The notes below the pieces were generated by a model. It was not told where the DNA came from and searched no databases. It was given only the letters and a program-made list of their open reading frames with translations. Below, in pieces: positions 56,535 through 64,000 of a stretch of DNA of 64,000 nt (the stretch's first letter is position 1; every line of letters starts with the position of its first letter). Made by a program: the position numbers and the translations under genes. The DNA is taken from assembly GCF_051192575.1 (NCBI RefSeq), contig NZ_JBPJSQ010000009.1, forward strand, positions 124,001-188,000. The letters are read 5' to 3'. This DNA comes from Aestuariimicrobium soli. GTDB taxonomy: Bacteria; Actinomycetota; Actinomycetes; Propionibacteriales; Propionibacteriaceae.

Positions 56535-56610
56535 CCCGCCAACTCCGTTGCCGATGACCCCGGAGGCCGCTTTCGGGCCTCGCCCGGGCATCGGCAACGG
56601 AGTTGGCGGG
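56535..56610 (+). terminator. 22-bp perfect inverted repeat with nested hairpin
   Basis: Left arm 56535-56556 and right arm 56589-56610 are perfectly complementary, with a 32 bp spacer that itself folds (GAGGCC 56563-56568 with GGCCTC 56576-56581). It lies between the NCS1 stop and dxr, so a terminator is likely, though it is unusually large and has no T-tract. A small mobile or regulatory element cannot be excluded. Confidence 0.55.
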
Positions 56611-56632
56611 CTCGGGTGACAGACTGGACGGC

Positions 56633-57877
56633 GTGAACGACTCCCTGCGCCGCGTCACGATCCTCGGATCCACCGGATCGATCGGCACCCAGACCCTCGA
56701 TGTCATCCGCACGCGCCGCGACCGGTTCGTGGTGCACGGGCTCTCCTCGGGTGGGTCCGACGTCAAGGCCCTCGCCGCCCAGGTGCTCGAATTCTCGCCC
56801 GCGGTGGTGGCGGTGGCCCGGCCGACCGTGGTGCAGGACCTGCAGTTGGCGCTCTACGCCGAGGCCAGCCAGCGGGGCTGGAACGCGGGGGAGCTGCGCC
56901 TGCCGAAGATCATCGCCGGGCCCGAGGCCTCGACCGAGCTGGCGGCCGCGCCGGCCGACGTGGTGGTGAACGCCATCACCGGGGCCGCCGGTCTGCGCCC
57001 GACGCTCGCCACCCTGGCCGCGGGCACCACGCTGGCCCTGGCCAACAAGGAGTCACTGGTGATCGGTGGCCGGCTGGTCACCCAGGCCGCCGCTCCCGGG
57101 CAGATCGTGGCCGTCGACTCCGAGCATTCGGCGTTTGCGCAGGCGTTGCGCGCCGGCCGATCCTCGGAGGTGCGTCGGCTCATCCTCACCGCCTCCGGCG
57201 GACCGTTCCGTGGGCGCACCCGCGACCAGCTCGTCGACGTCACCCCGGACGAGGCCATGGCGCATCCCACCTGGAACATGGGTCGGGTGATCACCATCAA
57301 CTCCTCGACCCTGGTGAACAAGGGGCTCGAACTGCTCGAGGCGGGCCTGCTCTACGGGGTGGCCCTCGACGACATCGTGGTGACGGTGCACCCGCAGTCG
57401 ATCGTGCACTCCATGGTCGAGTTCTGCGACGGGTCGACCATCGCCCAGGCCTCGCCACCCGACATGCGTCTGCCGATCGCGCTGGGGCTGACCTGGCCCG
57501 ATCGGGTCGCCGACGCCGCGGCTCCCTGTGACTGGACGACCGCGGCCAGTTGGACGTTCGCCCCGCTCGACGACGAGGCCTTCCCGGCCGTCGCGCTGGC
57601 TCGCCGGGTGGGCACGCTGGGAGGCACGGCACCCGCGGTCTACAACGCGGCCAACGAGGTGCTGGTCGACGCCTTCTGCGCCAGCCGGATCGGCTTCCTC
57701 GACATCGTCGACACCATCGCCGCCGTGGTGGACGAACACGTCGCCGCCGTGAACGACCGGCCCGACACCCCGGCGGCGCACGTCACCGACGAAGCGATGA
57801 CCGTCGAGGCCGTGCTGGCCGCCGACACCTGGGCGCGGAGCCGTGCCGCCGAGCTGGTGCGCGAGGCGGTGGCCTGA
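56633..57877 (+). CDS. dxr: 1-deoxy-D-xylulose 5-phosphate reductoisomerase
   Basis: 414 aa. It converts DXP to 2-C-methyl-D-erythritol 4-phosphate in the MEP isoprenoid pathway. NADPH motif GSTGSIGTQTL (near residue 10), LANKESLVIGG, SEHSAFAQ and the flexible loop TWNMGRVITINS with metal ligands are all there. The GTG at 56633 gives the family start. CAGACT lies 7 bases upstream. Its TGA shares one base with the ATG of the rseP gene, matching the mycobacterial dxr-rip1 pair. Confidence 0.97.
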   Translation: MNDSLRRVTILGSTGSIGTQTLDVIRTRRDRFVVHGLSSGGSDVKALAAQVLEFSPAVVAVARPTVVQDLQLALYAEASQRGWNAGELRLPKIIAGPEASTELAAAPADVVVNAITGAAGLRPTLATLAAGTTLALANKESLVIGGRLVTQAAAPGQIVAVDSEHSAFAQALRAGRSSEVRRLILTASGGPFRGRTRDQLVDVTPDEAMAHPTWNMGRVITINSSTLVNKGLELLEAGLLYGVALDDIVVTVHPQSIVHSMVEFCDGSTIAQASPPDMRLPIALGLTWPDRVADAAAPCDWTTAASWTFAPLDDEAFPAVALARRVGTLGGTAPAVYNAANEVLVDAFCASRIGFLDIVDTIAAVVDEHVAAVNDRPDTPAAHVTDEAMTVEAVLAADTWARSRAAELVREAVA

Positions 57878-59157
57878 TGGACGTGGTGGTGATCATCGCC
57901 GGGGCGGTGGGCTTCTTCGCGCTCATCATGGCCTCGATCGCGCTGCACGAGATCGGCCATCTGGTGCCCGGCAAGCTGTTCGGGGTGAGGGTGCCGCAAT
58001 ACTTCGTGGGCTTCGGCAAGACGCTGTGGTCGACCCGGCGTGGTGAGACCGAGTACGGCATCAAGGCCATCCCGCTCGGCGGTTACGTGCGCCTGCTGGG
58101 CATGTACCCGCCGGCCCGGCCGCAGGCTCGTCCGAACTGGGTGACGAGGCTGGCCGATGCCGCCCGGGAAGCCGAGTACGACGAGATCACGCTCGCCGAC
58201 GAGGGCCGACTCTTCCACCAGAAGAAGACCTGGCAGAAGCTGATCATCATGGCCGGCGGGCCGCTGATGAACATCCTGCTGGCGTTCGTCATCTTCGGCG
58301 GCGTCAATGCCATCCATGGTCAGTACCGGCCGCAGTTGAGCATCGCGAGTGTCTCGGAGTGCATCATTCCGGCCGGACGAGCCACCCAGACCTGCCAGGC
58401 GGGTGACCCGGCGACCCCGGCGGCCAAGGCGGGACTGCGGGCAGGCGACATGGTGCAGAGCTTCAACGGCACCACCGTGCGTGACTGGAGCCAGTTCTCG
58501 GACCTGATCCGCGCCAACCGGGCCGGGACTGCGACCATCGTGGTGCTACGCGGCGGGACGCCGACCACGCTGACCACCTCGACCGTGATCACCGGGGTGG
58601 CCGACCGCACCGATCCCACCCGCACCATCGAGGCAGGGTTCCTGGGGGTCAGCCCCGACTACCGCCTCGAGCGGTCGGGCCCCGTGACGACCGCGCAGGA
58701 CATGTGGCTGATGACCCGCCAGTCGGTGGTGGCGTTGGCCAGCTTCCCGCAGCGGGTGTGGAACGTGGCTGCCGACATGGTCACCGGCAAGCCCCGCGAC
58801 CTGAACGGGCCGATCTCGATCGTGGGTGCCAGTCGCGCCGCGGGCGAGATCGCGGCCACGGACACCATGCCGGCCGGCGACCGGGTGGCGTCGTGGTTCA
58901 TGATGCTCGGCTCGGTGAACCTGTTCGTGGCCCTGCTCAACCTGGTACCACTGCTCCCGCTCGACGGCGGCCACATGGCCGGCGCCATCTGGGAGTGGTT
59001 GCGCCGCATGGGTGCCAGGATCGTCCGTCGACCCGATCCGGGCCACGTGGACACCGCGAAGTTGCTGCCCGTGGCCTACGTGGTGGGCGGTTTCCTGGTG
59101 GTGTCGGGGGCGGTGTTGATCATCGCCGACATCTTCTTCCCGGTGAAACTGTTCTGA
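57877..59157 (+). CDS. rseP: Site-2 protease RseP/Rip1 (M50 zinc metalloprotease)
   Basis: The 426 aa intramembrane protease acts in regulated proteolysis of anti-sigma factors. HEXXH is H24-E25-I-G-H28 in the first helix (ALHEIGHLVPG); a PDZ domain lies about residues 150-250 (AKAGLRAGDMVQSFNG). The second metal motif is LNLVPLLPLDGGHMAG (NxxPxxxLDG), and the FGF-like loop YFVGFGKTLWS follows HEXXH. The ATG at 57877 overlaps the dxr stop. The anti-sigma target is unknown. Confidence 0.95.
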   Translation: MDVVVIIAGAVGFFALIMASIALHEIGHLVPGKLFGVRVPQYFVGFGKTLWSTRRGETEYGIKAIPLGGYVRLLGMYPPARPQARPNWVTRLADAAREAEYDEITLADEGRLFHQKKTWQKLIIMAGGPLMNILLAFVIFGGVNAIHGQYRPQLSIASVSECIIPAGRATQTCQAGDPATPAAKAGLRAGDMVQSFNGTTVRDWSQFSDLIRANRAGTATIVVLRGGTPTTLTTSTVITGVADRTDPTRTIEAGFLGVSPDYRLERSGPVTTAQDMWLMTRQSVVALASFPQRVWNVAADMVTGKPRDLNGPISIVGASRAAGEIAATDTMPAGDRVASWFMMLGSVNLFVALLNLVPLLPLDGGHMAGAIWEWLRRMGARIVRRPDPGHVDTAKLLPVAYVVGGFLVVSGAVLIIADIFFPVKLF

Positions 59158-59185
59158 GGCGACGTTGTTCTGACGGGAGCCGGCC

Positions 59186-61678
59186 TCACCAACTGGAGAC
59201 GCTGCTCCCGCCACCACCGCCACCCGACGAGCTCGACGACGAGAAACCCGAGCTCGACCCCGACCCGCCGTCCCAGCCGCTGCCGGAGCTGCTGGTCGAG
59301 GCCGACTGCACTGAGCTGGTCAGCGAACTGATCGCACCGGGCAGAGCCCCGGGGTCGGTCAGGCTGAGGAAGGTCACGTCGGGGGTGTCGATCCGACCGG
59401 CGGACGCGAGCTCGCGACACACCTTCGTCCACCGTTCGGTGAGGCCGAACAGCACGGCCCAGGGCAGGTAGCGGCGGAAGATGTCGCGGTCGGCCTCGAC
59501 GTTGAGCTGGTCGGCCTCGGCGGTGGACAGGTAGAGCTTGAATCCGTCGCTCTGCTCCTTGAGCGCGGTGCCGCGGGCCGTCAGCGCCGGACGACTCACC
59601 GCGCGGCCGATGATCCGGCCGATCGGCAGGGCGAGGGTGATCACCACCGGCACCAGCACGGTCGACCAGCCGAAGACCGGCCGCAGCCAGAATCCCCAAC
59701 CGAGCCAGGCTGCGGCGATGACGGCGACGATGAGCCAGCCTCGCGGGCCCGGCGAGGTCTTCCGGATCAGATCGCCCCGGCGGACGACGGCCTCGGCGCG
59801 GCTGCGGGTCTCGCTGACCAGCTGCACCGCTGTCTTGTCGGGGAGTTCCCGAGGTCGTGACGCCAGGGGGTGGGACTGCGGGTAGGACGAGCCGGGCTCC
59901 GTGGCGAGCTGCCAGAGTCGACTCCCGAGCCCCGGCTCGGGGGGCTCCTCGCCCCACCGCTCGACCGCCAGGGGCCGCGACGACAGACGCAGGTGGCCCC
60001 GCACGGCCTGCTCGACCAGCGTGGCGGCCAGCTGGGTCGGGTGGTAGCGGCCGCGATCGAGCACCCCAGCCTCCAGCAGGGTCAGCTCGTCCGGGGGTTC
60101 AAAACGCACGGGCACCTCGCGATGTCCGCGGGCGGTCACGATGGCCGCCCCCGGGGTGACCACGCCGGGCGGCTGGTCGCGGTAGCGCTGGCTGCGGCCG
60201 CGGTGGCCCAGCGCGAGCCCGAGGGCCAGCATGAGGGCGCCGCCACCGACGCCGCCCCAGGTGCGCAGGTCGTCGGCCTGGCCGTGGCGGCGGTCGATGC
60301 TGGGCTGCAGGTCGGGCGTGGCGAGGGTCACGGCCGACGAGGGCATGCTGGCCGCCAGTTCCACGGCCCCGCTGGAGGAGTCCTCGTCGAGGTCGGCCGT
60401 CACCGTGGTTCCCGAGGTGGCTGGGGTCGTCCGGCGGCACGGGTAGCTCGAACCGATCCCGGCGTAGCGCACGGTGCAGGTCGCCTCGACCGCGGGTGCG
60501 GGGAGCGTGAGCCGCGCTCGTCCGCTGGTCAGGTTGTCGAGTTCGCTGCCGATCACCCACGCGGCGGTGACGGTGCCGTCATCCAGCGGGCGGGTGAGGC
60601 CCTCGGCGGTGTACCGCAGCACGACGGTGCGGGTGCGCACCCCGGGCTTGTCGGGGAAGGAGGCCGTCAGCGCGCGCAGCTGCAGGCTGCTGGTGCGGCG
60701 ACCGGAGCGCCAGCTCCAGTCGACGGGCGTGCCGTCGATGGTGACCTCGAGGTTGCGGTAGGTCGGCTCGACGTCGTTGATCGGTGACCACGGACGACGG
60801 GTCGCCAGCAGCAGGGTCCAGGTGCCGTCGCCGTCGTCGGGCATGGTGTAGGTCATCGTCTGTTCGACGGTCAGGGTGCCGTGTTCGTCGACGGTGCCGG
60901 ACGCGTCGAGGGTGGTCAGCCGCGGCGAGATCAGCGACTCGTCCTGCAGATCGGGTTGGGCGTTGGCGACGCTGCCGGGAGTGAGCCCGGCCACGATGGT
61001 GAACGTCGTACCGCTCGGCAGGTCACTGGCCGCGAAGGTGGCGCGATTGCCGGTGTGGCTGGTGGGGCATTCGCCGCCGCCGTAGAGGCAGCGGGAGTCG
61101 GTCACCGGCCCGGGAGCCGTGACGGTGGTCGAGATCTTCTCGATCGGGGGGTTCTCGCGCGAGGTGATGTCCCAGAACAATTGAGGAGCATCGTCGAAGG
61201 TGCGCAGAGCGCCGGTGAGGGTGTAACTGATCACGTAGGTGTGGCGCCGCTGGCCGACCTCGGTGTCGGGATTGCCGATGCGCAGGGTCAGGGTGCGGTG
61301 ACGCCCCGTCTGTGGCGCGCTCTGCAACAGATCGGTGGCCGCACCGGTGGGGCTGGTGACGGTGACGTCGTCGATGCCGTACACGACGTCCTTGCTCTCG
61401 TCGTCGGGCCACGGTTCCCGGGTGACGAGCTTGACCTGAATGCCGTGCGACTGGCGCGAGGCGAACTCGTAGTCGTAGGTCTGGGTCACCTTGATCGACC
61501 CGTCGGGCCGGATGTCCATGGCCACGTCGAGGGCCTTGACCACATCGGACGCGGCCCGGGCCGCCGTGGGGCGCGCGACCAGCCCGGCCAGCGCCAGTCC
61601 GGCGATCATCAGGGCGGTCAGCAGGATGCGGGCGGGCCGGAGGGGGGCCGGCAGGCTGCGTCGCACGGGGTGGGCCAT
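59186..61678 (-). CDS. DUF2207 membrane protein with Gly/Ser-rich tail
   Basis: 830 aa. A signal peptide is followed by two tandem DUF2207-type extracellular beta modules, beginning near KALDVAMDIRPDGSIKVTQT and TLDASGTVDEHGTLTVEQT. Then come three membrane helices (one near residue 530, two near 690-720), a cytoplasmic domain (ADRDIFRRYLPWAVLFGL, typical of the family C-terminus), and a tail of Ser/Gly ending SGGGGGGSSVSSW. The frame is open upstream, but the ATG at 61678 has TACCGT 6 bases before it and matches a normal signal peptide. Function unknown. Confidence 0.82.
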   Translation of the reverse strand: MAHPVRRSLPAPLRPARILLTALMIAGLALAGLVARPTAARAASDVVKALDVAMDIRPDGSIKVTQTYDYEFASRQSHGIQVKLVTREPWPDDESKDVVYGIDDVTVTSPTGAATDLLQSAPQTGRHRTLTLRIGNPDTEVGQRRHTYVISYTLTGALRTFDDAPQLFWDITSRENPPIEKISTTVTAPGPVTDSRCLYGGGECPTSHTGNRATFAASDLPSGTTFTIVAGLTPGSVANAQPDLQDESLISPRLTTLDASGTVDEHGTLTVEQTMTYTMPDDGDGTWTLLLATRRPWSPINDVEPTYRNLEVTIDGTPVDWSWRSGRRTSSLQLRALTASFPDKPGVRTRTVVLRYTAEGLTRPLDDGTVTAAWVIGSELDNLTSGRARLTLPAPAVEATCTVRYAGIGSSYPCRRTTPATSGTTVTADLDEDSSSGAVELAASMPSSAVTLATPDLQPSIDRRHGQADDLRTWGGVGGGALMLALGLALGHRGRSQRYRDQPPGVVTPGAAIVTARGHREVPVRFEPPDELTLLEAGVLDRGRYHPTQLAATLVEQAVRGHLRLSSRPLAVERWGEEPPEPGLGSRLWQLATEPGSSYPQSHPLASRPRELPDKTAVQLVSETRSRAEAVVRRGDLIRKTSPGPRGWLIVAVIAAAWLGWGFWLRPVFGWSTVLVPVVITLALPIGRIIGRAVSRPALTARGTALKEQSDGFKLYLSTAEADQLNVEADRDIFRRYLPWAVLFGLTERWTKVCRELASAGRIDTPDVTFLSLTDPGALPGAISSLTSSVQSASTSSSGSGWDGGSGSSSGFSSSSSSGGGGGGSSVSSW

Positions 61679-61684
61679 GCCCCC

Positions 61685-61690
61685 ACGGTA
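61685..61690 (-). promoter_or_regulatory. -10 element TACCGT for the DUF2207 gene
   Basis: On the minus strand TACCGT ends 6 bases before the ATG at 61678. The PHO-box-like repeats begin 12 bp upstream of it, overlapping the expected -35. Confidence 0.4.
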
Positions 61691-61701
61691 GGGGAGGGCG
61701 G

Positions 61702-61734
61702 GTCCGGTGAGGTTTCCGTGAACTTCCTGTGAAT
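61702..61734 (-). promoter_or_regulatory. Candidate PHO box: three 11-bp direct repeats
   Basis: Read on the minus strand there are three abutting 11-mers: ATTCACAGGAA (61724-61734), GTTCACGGAAA (61713-61723) and CCTCACCGGAC (61702-61712). The 11-bp period and GTTCAC core match PhoP-type PHO boxes of Streptomyces. They lie between the DUF2207 gene and a secreted nuclease gene, a class often induced by phosphate limitation. Confidence 0.5.
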
Positions 61735-61763
61735 CCCCGCAGCGGGCCCTGCCCGCGGGGACC

Positions 61764-61791
61764 GGTTTCGTGATGGGGTGGCACCGAAACC
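61764..61791. repeat. Inverted repeat GGTTTCG-N14-CGAAACC
   Basis: Perfect 7-bp arms between the PHO-box-like repeats and the nuclease start. A GC-rich hairpin (61735-61760) lies next to it. They could be an operator or a 5' leader structure. Confidence 0.4.
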
Positions 61792-61861
61792 CGCACCACG
61801 AGTGCTCCGGAGCGGGGTTCGTTCCATGTCCCACGCCCTCCCCAACTCTGGAGTCTTTGCC

Positions 61862-64000
61862 ATGCAGCCATCTGCGCGCGTGAAGCTCTGCGTGGGTTCG
61901 GCCCTGTTCGCCACCGCCATCGTCGGTGTCGTCCAAGCCGTGCCCGCGCGAGCCGCCGCCGACCACCTGGTCATCAACGAGGTCTACGCCCGTGGGGGCT
62001 CGGCCAACCAGCCCTACAAGGACAAGTTCGTCGAGATCCTCAACCCCACCGGAGCCGCCATCTCGCTGTCGGGCCTGAGCCTGCAGTACCGCTCGGCCAC
62101 CGGCACCGGCAATGCCAACTCGACCGTGGCCCTGTCGGGCAGCCTGGCGGCCGGCGACGTCTTCGTGCTGCAGGGCGGCAGCAACGGCACCACAGGCGCC
62201 GCTCTGCCCGCTGGCACCGTCGACCAGACCGCCACCGGTTTCAACCCCAGCGGCACCACCGGAACGGTGTACCTGGTCAGCGGCGCCACCGCCACCACGC
62301 CCGATGCGTCCAGCGTGATCGACAAGGTCGGCTTCGGCGGATCGAACTCGCCCGAGGGCACTGCCGTGGTCTACACCGGGGCGAACGGCGATCCCGGCTC
62401 GATCGGTCGCACCACGACCAACGACACCAACAACAACAGCGCTGACTTCGCCTTCTCGGCGACGGTCACCCCCGGGGCGTTGAACCCGGGCCAGACCGGC
62501 GGCGACCCCACCGATCCGCCCACGGACCCGACTGACCCGCCGGCCGATGCTGTCTCGATCGCGCAGATCCAGGGCAACGGCGCCGCCAGCCCGCTGGTCG
62601 GCACGAAGGTCACCACCCGGGGCGTCGTCACCGCCAACTACCCGACCGGTGGTTTCAACGGGTTCTACCTGCAGACCCCCGGCTCGGGTGGCGCACCCAA
62701 GTCGGCGCAGGACTCGTCCGACGGTGTCTTCGTCTACGGCACCACCACCGTGACGGTCGGTGACTGCTACGACGTCACCGGCACGGTGAAGGAGTTCAAC
62801 GGGCTGACCGAACTAGATCAGGTGACGCTGACCCCGGCGGCCGGGTGCGACCCGGTCACGGCGACCCCGCTGGCCACGCTGCCCGTGACCGACGCCGACA
62901 AGGAGGCCTACGAGGGCATGCTGGTGGCCCCCCAGGGCACCTACACCATCACCAACAACTACGACCTGAACACCTTCGGTCAGCTCGGGTTGGCCGTCGG
63001 TGACAAGCCGCTGTACACGCCGACCGACAAGGTGCCCTACACCGAGGCGGCGGCCTACGAGGCCGAGCAGGTGAAGAAGCTGATCACCCTCGATGACGGC
63101 TCCTCGTGGAACTACATGACCAATGCCACCGCGAAGAACTCGCCGCTGCCGTACTTGTCGGCCCAGACCCCGGTGCGCACCAACTCGCAGGTCAGCTTCA
63201 CCAAGCCGGTGATCCTCGACTACCGCTTCCAGTGGAACTACCAGCCCACCTCGCAGGTGGTCGGCGCGAACGCGCCCTTCCTCGCCAGTGAGAACGACCG
63301 TCCGGCCACCGTGCCGAACGTCGGTGGCGACGTGCAGTTGGCCACCTTCAACGTGCTCAACTACTTCACCGACCTGGGCAAGGACGAGGCCGGCTGCGCC
63401 TCGTACAAGGACCGCTTGGGCAACCCCGTGGCGGCGAACAACTGCGCGGTGCGGGGCGCCTGGAGCCAGGCCGCGTTCGACGACCAGCAGGCCAAGATCG
63501 TGAAGGCCATCAACGGGCTCGACGCCGAAGTGGTCGCCCTGATGGAGATCGAGAACTCCGCCAACTTCGGCCATGACCGGGACGCCACCCTGTCCCACCT
63601 GGTCGACGTGCTGAACCAGGACGACCCGGCCAAGGCCTGGAAGTACGTGCCCACCAACGCCGGACAGGTGCCGCCGAACGAGGACAACATCCGCCTCGCG
63701 TTCATCTACCGCTCCTCGGCGGTCGCCCCGGTGGGCGGGTCGCAGATCCTCTCCGACCCGGCGTTCGCCAACGCCCGCCAGCCGCTGGCCCAGCAGTTCA
63801 CGGTCACGGGTTCGCGCACCTCGTTCGTGGCAGTGGCCAACCACTTCAAGTCGAAGGGCTCCGGTGAGGACGACGGCACCGGCCAGGGCCTGTCGAACCC
63901 GTCCCGCAAGGCGCAGGCCTCGGCGCTGACCTCGTGGGTGAACGCCCAGTTCGCCGACCAGCCGGTCTTCCTGCTGGGTGACTTCAACGCCTACTCCGCC
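61862..64000 (+). CDS. Secreted nuclease: lamin-tail, OB-fold and endonuclease/exonuclease/phosphatase domains (runs off window)
   Basis: The first 713 residues are present. A signal peptide (residues 1-32, ending VPARAAA) is followed by a lamin-tail domain (LVINEVYARGG to about residue 205), a DPTDPPTDPTDPP linker, and an OB-fold region (about 235-345, VSIAQIQGNGAASPLVG). The EEP nuclease domain starts near 480 (VQLATFNVLNYF, EVVALMEIENS, VAVANHFKSKG, LLGDFNAYSA). This is the ExeM/NucH layout of extracellular DNases, which recover phosphate or nucleotides. The ATG follows CTGGAGTCTTTGCC. The stop is beyond the window. Confidence 0.9.
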   Translation, partial: MQPSARVKLCVGSALFATAIVGVVQAVPARAAADHLVINEVYARGGSANQPYKDKFVEILNPTGAAISLSGLSLQYRSATGTGNANSTVALSGSLAAGDVFVLQGGSNGTTGAALPAGTVDQTATGFNPSGTTGTVYLVSGATATTPDASSVIDKVGFGGSNSPEGTAVVYTGANGDPGSIGRTTTNDTNNNSADFAFSATVTPGALNPGQTGGDPTDPPTDPTDPPADAVSIAQIQGNGAASPLVGTKVTTRGVVTANYPTGGFNGFYLQTPGSGGAPKSAQDSSDGVFVYGTTTVTVGDCYDVTGTVKEFNGLTELDQVTLTPAAGCDPVTATPLATLPVTDADKEAYEGMLVAPQGTYTITNNYDLNTFGQLGLAVGDKPLYTPTDKVPYTEAAAYEAEQVKKLITLDDGSSWNYMTNATAKNSPLPYLSAQTPVRTNSQVSFTKPVILDYRFQWNYQPTSQVVGANAPFLASENDRPATVPNVGGDVQLATFNVLNYFTDLGKDEAGCASYKDRLGNPVAANNCAVRGAWSQAAFDDQQAKIVKAINGLDAEVVALMEIENSANFGHDRDATLSHLVDVLNQDDPAKAWKYVPTNAGQVPPNEDNIRLAFIYRSSAVAPVGGSQILSDPAFANARQPLAQQFTVTGSRTSFVAVANHFKSKGSGEDDGTGQGLSNPSRKAQASALTSWVNAQFADQPVFLLGDFNAYSA

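Noticed and set aside
57550..57876. Upstream extension of the rseP frame through the dxr end
   Set aside because: It is Arg-rich shadow sequence; the ATG at 57877 gives the normal first helix with HEXXH.

Overview
The window is high-GC (roughly 70% by eye), gene-dense DNA from an actinomycete (Actinomycetota). Support comes from a SufR-led SUF operon with a Rieske gene inside it, a fabG1-inhA type pair, DUF3099, an rpsB with a long acidic tail, and GTG/TTG starts throughout. Gene order in two blocks follows what I recall of Mycobacterium tuberculosis: zwf-tal...ctaB...ctaA-ABC-sufRBDCSUT-ABC-F-small HTH gene, and xerC-M23-rpsB-tsf-pyrH-frr-cdsA-rlmN...dxr-rseP. No mycolate genes are seen and SufB has no intein, so a non-mycolate actinomycete, perhaps a propionibacterial relative, is a reasonable guess. 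There are no rRNA, tRNA, CRISPR or transposase genes.

Layout. 1-8.6 kb: pentose phosphate genes (zwf, cut by the window edge, and tal), a xi-class GST-like reductase, and heme A synthesis (ctaB, ctaA) with a two-gene ABC exporter. A secreted CAP/FG-GAP protein lies between ctaB and ctaA. 8.6-15.6 kb: the Fe-S assembly operon sufR-sufB-sufD-Rieske-sufC-sufS-sufU-sufT. 15.6-25.3 kb: an ABC-F ATPase, a small HTH protein with a histone-like lysine tail, an ABC exporter, a divergent SDR, SURF1, DUF3099, fabG, an InhA-type enoyl-ACP reductase, and a Mur ligase-like protein. 25.3-30.7 kb: cyanophycin synthetase and cyanophycinase with two unknown genes (a GxSxG hydrolase and a membrane protein). The Mur ligase-like protein next door looks like a cyanophycin synthetase paralogue without the ATP-grasp domain. 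Together these form a candidate storage-polymer locus.

30.8-41.2 kb: a hypothetical protein, an ABC ATPase, an NfeD/stomatin pair, an SBF transporter, a SpoU methyltransferase, peptide deformylase, an amidohydrolase, a lactonase-like propeller, xerC and a double-M23 protein. 41.2-47 kb: translation and lipid housekeeping genes (rpsB, tsf, pyrH, frr, cdsA, rlmN). Three DnaA-box 9-mers precede rpsB. 47-56.6 kb is accessory: a hipBA toxin-antitoxin pair with three evenly spaced palindromic operators, an NDH-2-like protein with an apparent cNMP-binding-like tail, NUDIX and LOG genes, a compositionally foreign S1 protease, a serine hydrolase and an NCS1 permease. 56.6-64 kb: dxr, rseP, a DUF2207 protein, and a secreted LTD/EEP nuclease cut by the window end. 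A candidate three-unit PHO box lies between the last two.

Regulation. At least a dozen genes have a -10-like hexamer only 6-7 bases before the start codon, which implies widespread leaderless transcription. SUF, hipBA and the DUF2207/nuclease pair have visible operator-like repeats.
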